A stretch of DNA of 5,695 nt from RYN-433 sp036558265 (GTDB lineage: Bacteria > Planctomycetota > Phycisphaerae > Tepidisphaerales > Tepidisphaeraceae), in the NCBI GenBank assembly GCA_036558265.1, contig DATBFY010000017.1, positions 1 to 5,695 of the forward strand. The letters run 5' to 3'. Of this stretch, positions 5,540-5,695 are shown one piece after another (within the stretch, counting starts at the first letter, position 1; every line of letters begins with the position of its first letter). A program made the translations under genes and the position numbers. The notes below the pieces were generated by a model. The model did not search any database, was not told the origin of the DNA, and saw only the letters and a program-made list of their open reading frames with translations.

Positions 5540-5695
5540 ATGATCGCTCGCCACGCCGCACCACTGTTCCTCGTCGTCCTGGCGCTCCTCTTCGCCGGCC
5601 CTGGTCGTGCCGACGACGCCCCGGCGCCAAAGACGCCGGCGGAGTTGTTCGTGCAGGATCGGGTCTGGAGCGCCCACCTGATGGCTGGCGCGCCG
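5540..5695 (+). CDS. N-terminal fragment of an exported protein, cut by right window edge
   Basis: The frame is open from the ATG at 5540 to the right edge, giving 52 codons with no stop. Residues 1-24 are a textbook Sec signal peptide: MIARH, a hydrophobic core (PLFLVVLALLFAGP) and a GRA site followed by Asp-Asp. The mature start is Ala/Pro-rich and then reads AELFVQDRVWSAHLMAGAP. That is too little to name a family. A Shine-Dalgarno AGGA precedes the ATG. The gene is divergent from the HEAT/STN-like gene and may share its regulatory region. The mature protein should act in the periplasm-like compartment or outside the cell; nothing more can be inferred from this fragment. Confidence 0.72.
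   Translation, partial: MIARHAAPLFLVVLALLFAGPGRADDAPAPKTPAELFVQDRVWSAHLMAGAP

Noticed and set aside
5367..5630. Minus-strand 87-aa frame across the second intergenic region
   Set aside because: It overlaps the start and signal peptide of the rightward gene on the opposite strand and is Arg/Ser-rich without a domain.

Overview
This is a GC-rich window that looks like chromosome from a planctomycete, possibly of the Phycisphaerae type. Three things point there: a short N-terminal LESRELLT export motif on the peptidase (the 'planctomycete extracellular' motif), a HEAT-plus-STN-like secreted protein of a style common in that phylum, and a T5SS/PEP-CTERM-associated repeat protein. The phylum is inferred from protein style only; there is no rRNA or marker gene here.

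Layout: (1) Positions 1-1419, minus strand, hold the first 473 codons of a large secreted beta-repeat protein that continues past the left edge. (2) Positions 1420-1924 are a divergent intergenic region with ribosome binding sites at both ends and a few GC-rich dyads, but no gene. (3) Positions 1925-3835, plus strand, encode a complete 636-aa secreted subtilisin-like (S8) serine peptidase with an intact Asp/His/Ser triad and two C-terminal CBM6-type carbohydrate-binding modules. (4) Positions 3863-5257, minus strand, encode a complete 464-aa exported protein of unknown function with HEAT-like helices, an STN-like segment and a beta-rich C-terminal half; it converges on the peptidase with a 27-nt gap. 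(5) Positions 5258-5539 are a second divergent intergenic region. (6) Positions 5540-5695, plus strand, are the first 52 codons of another exported protein, cut by the right edge.

All four genes carry export signals and sit on alternating strands (-,+,-,+), so each is probably its own transcription unit. There is no operon and no evidence of a multi-gene pathway. The common theme is the cell envelope or extracellular space: a surface-type beta-repeat protein, a carbohydrate-targeted peptidase and two exported proteins of unknown role. I see no tRNA, rRNA, CRISPR array, insertion sequence, phage gene or defence system. The most distinctive item is the S8-CBM6-CBM6 peptidase, which has no visible inhibitor propeptide and a second CBM6 with an altered calcium-ligand motif. 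I do not find a clear undescribed multi-gene system.
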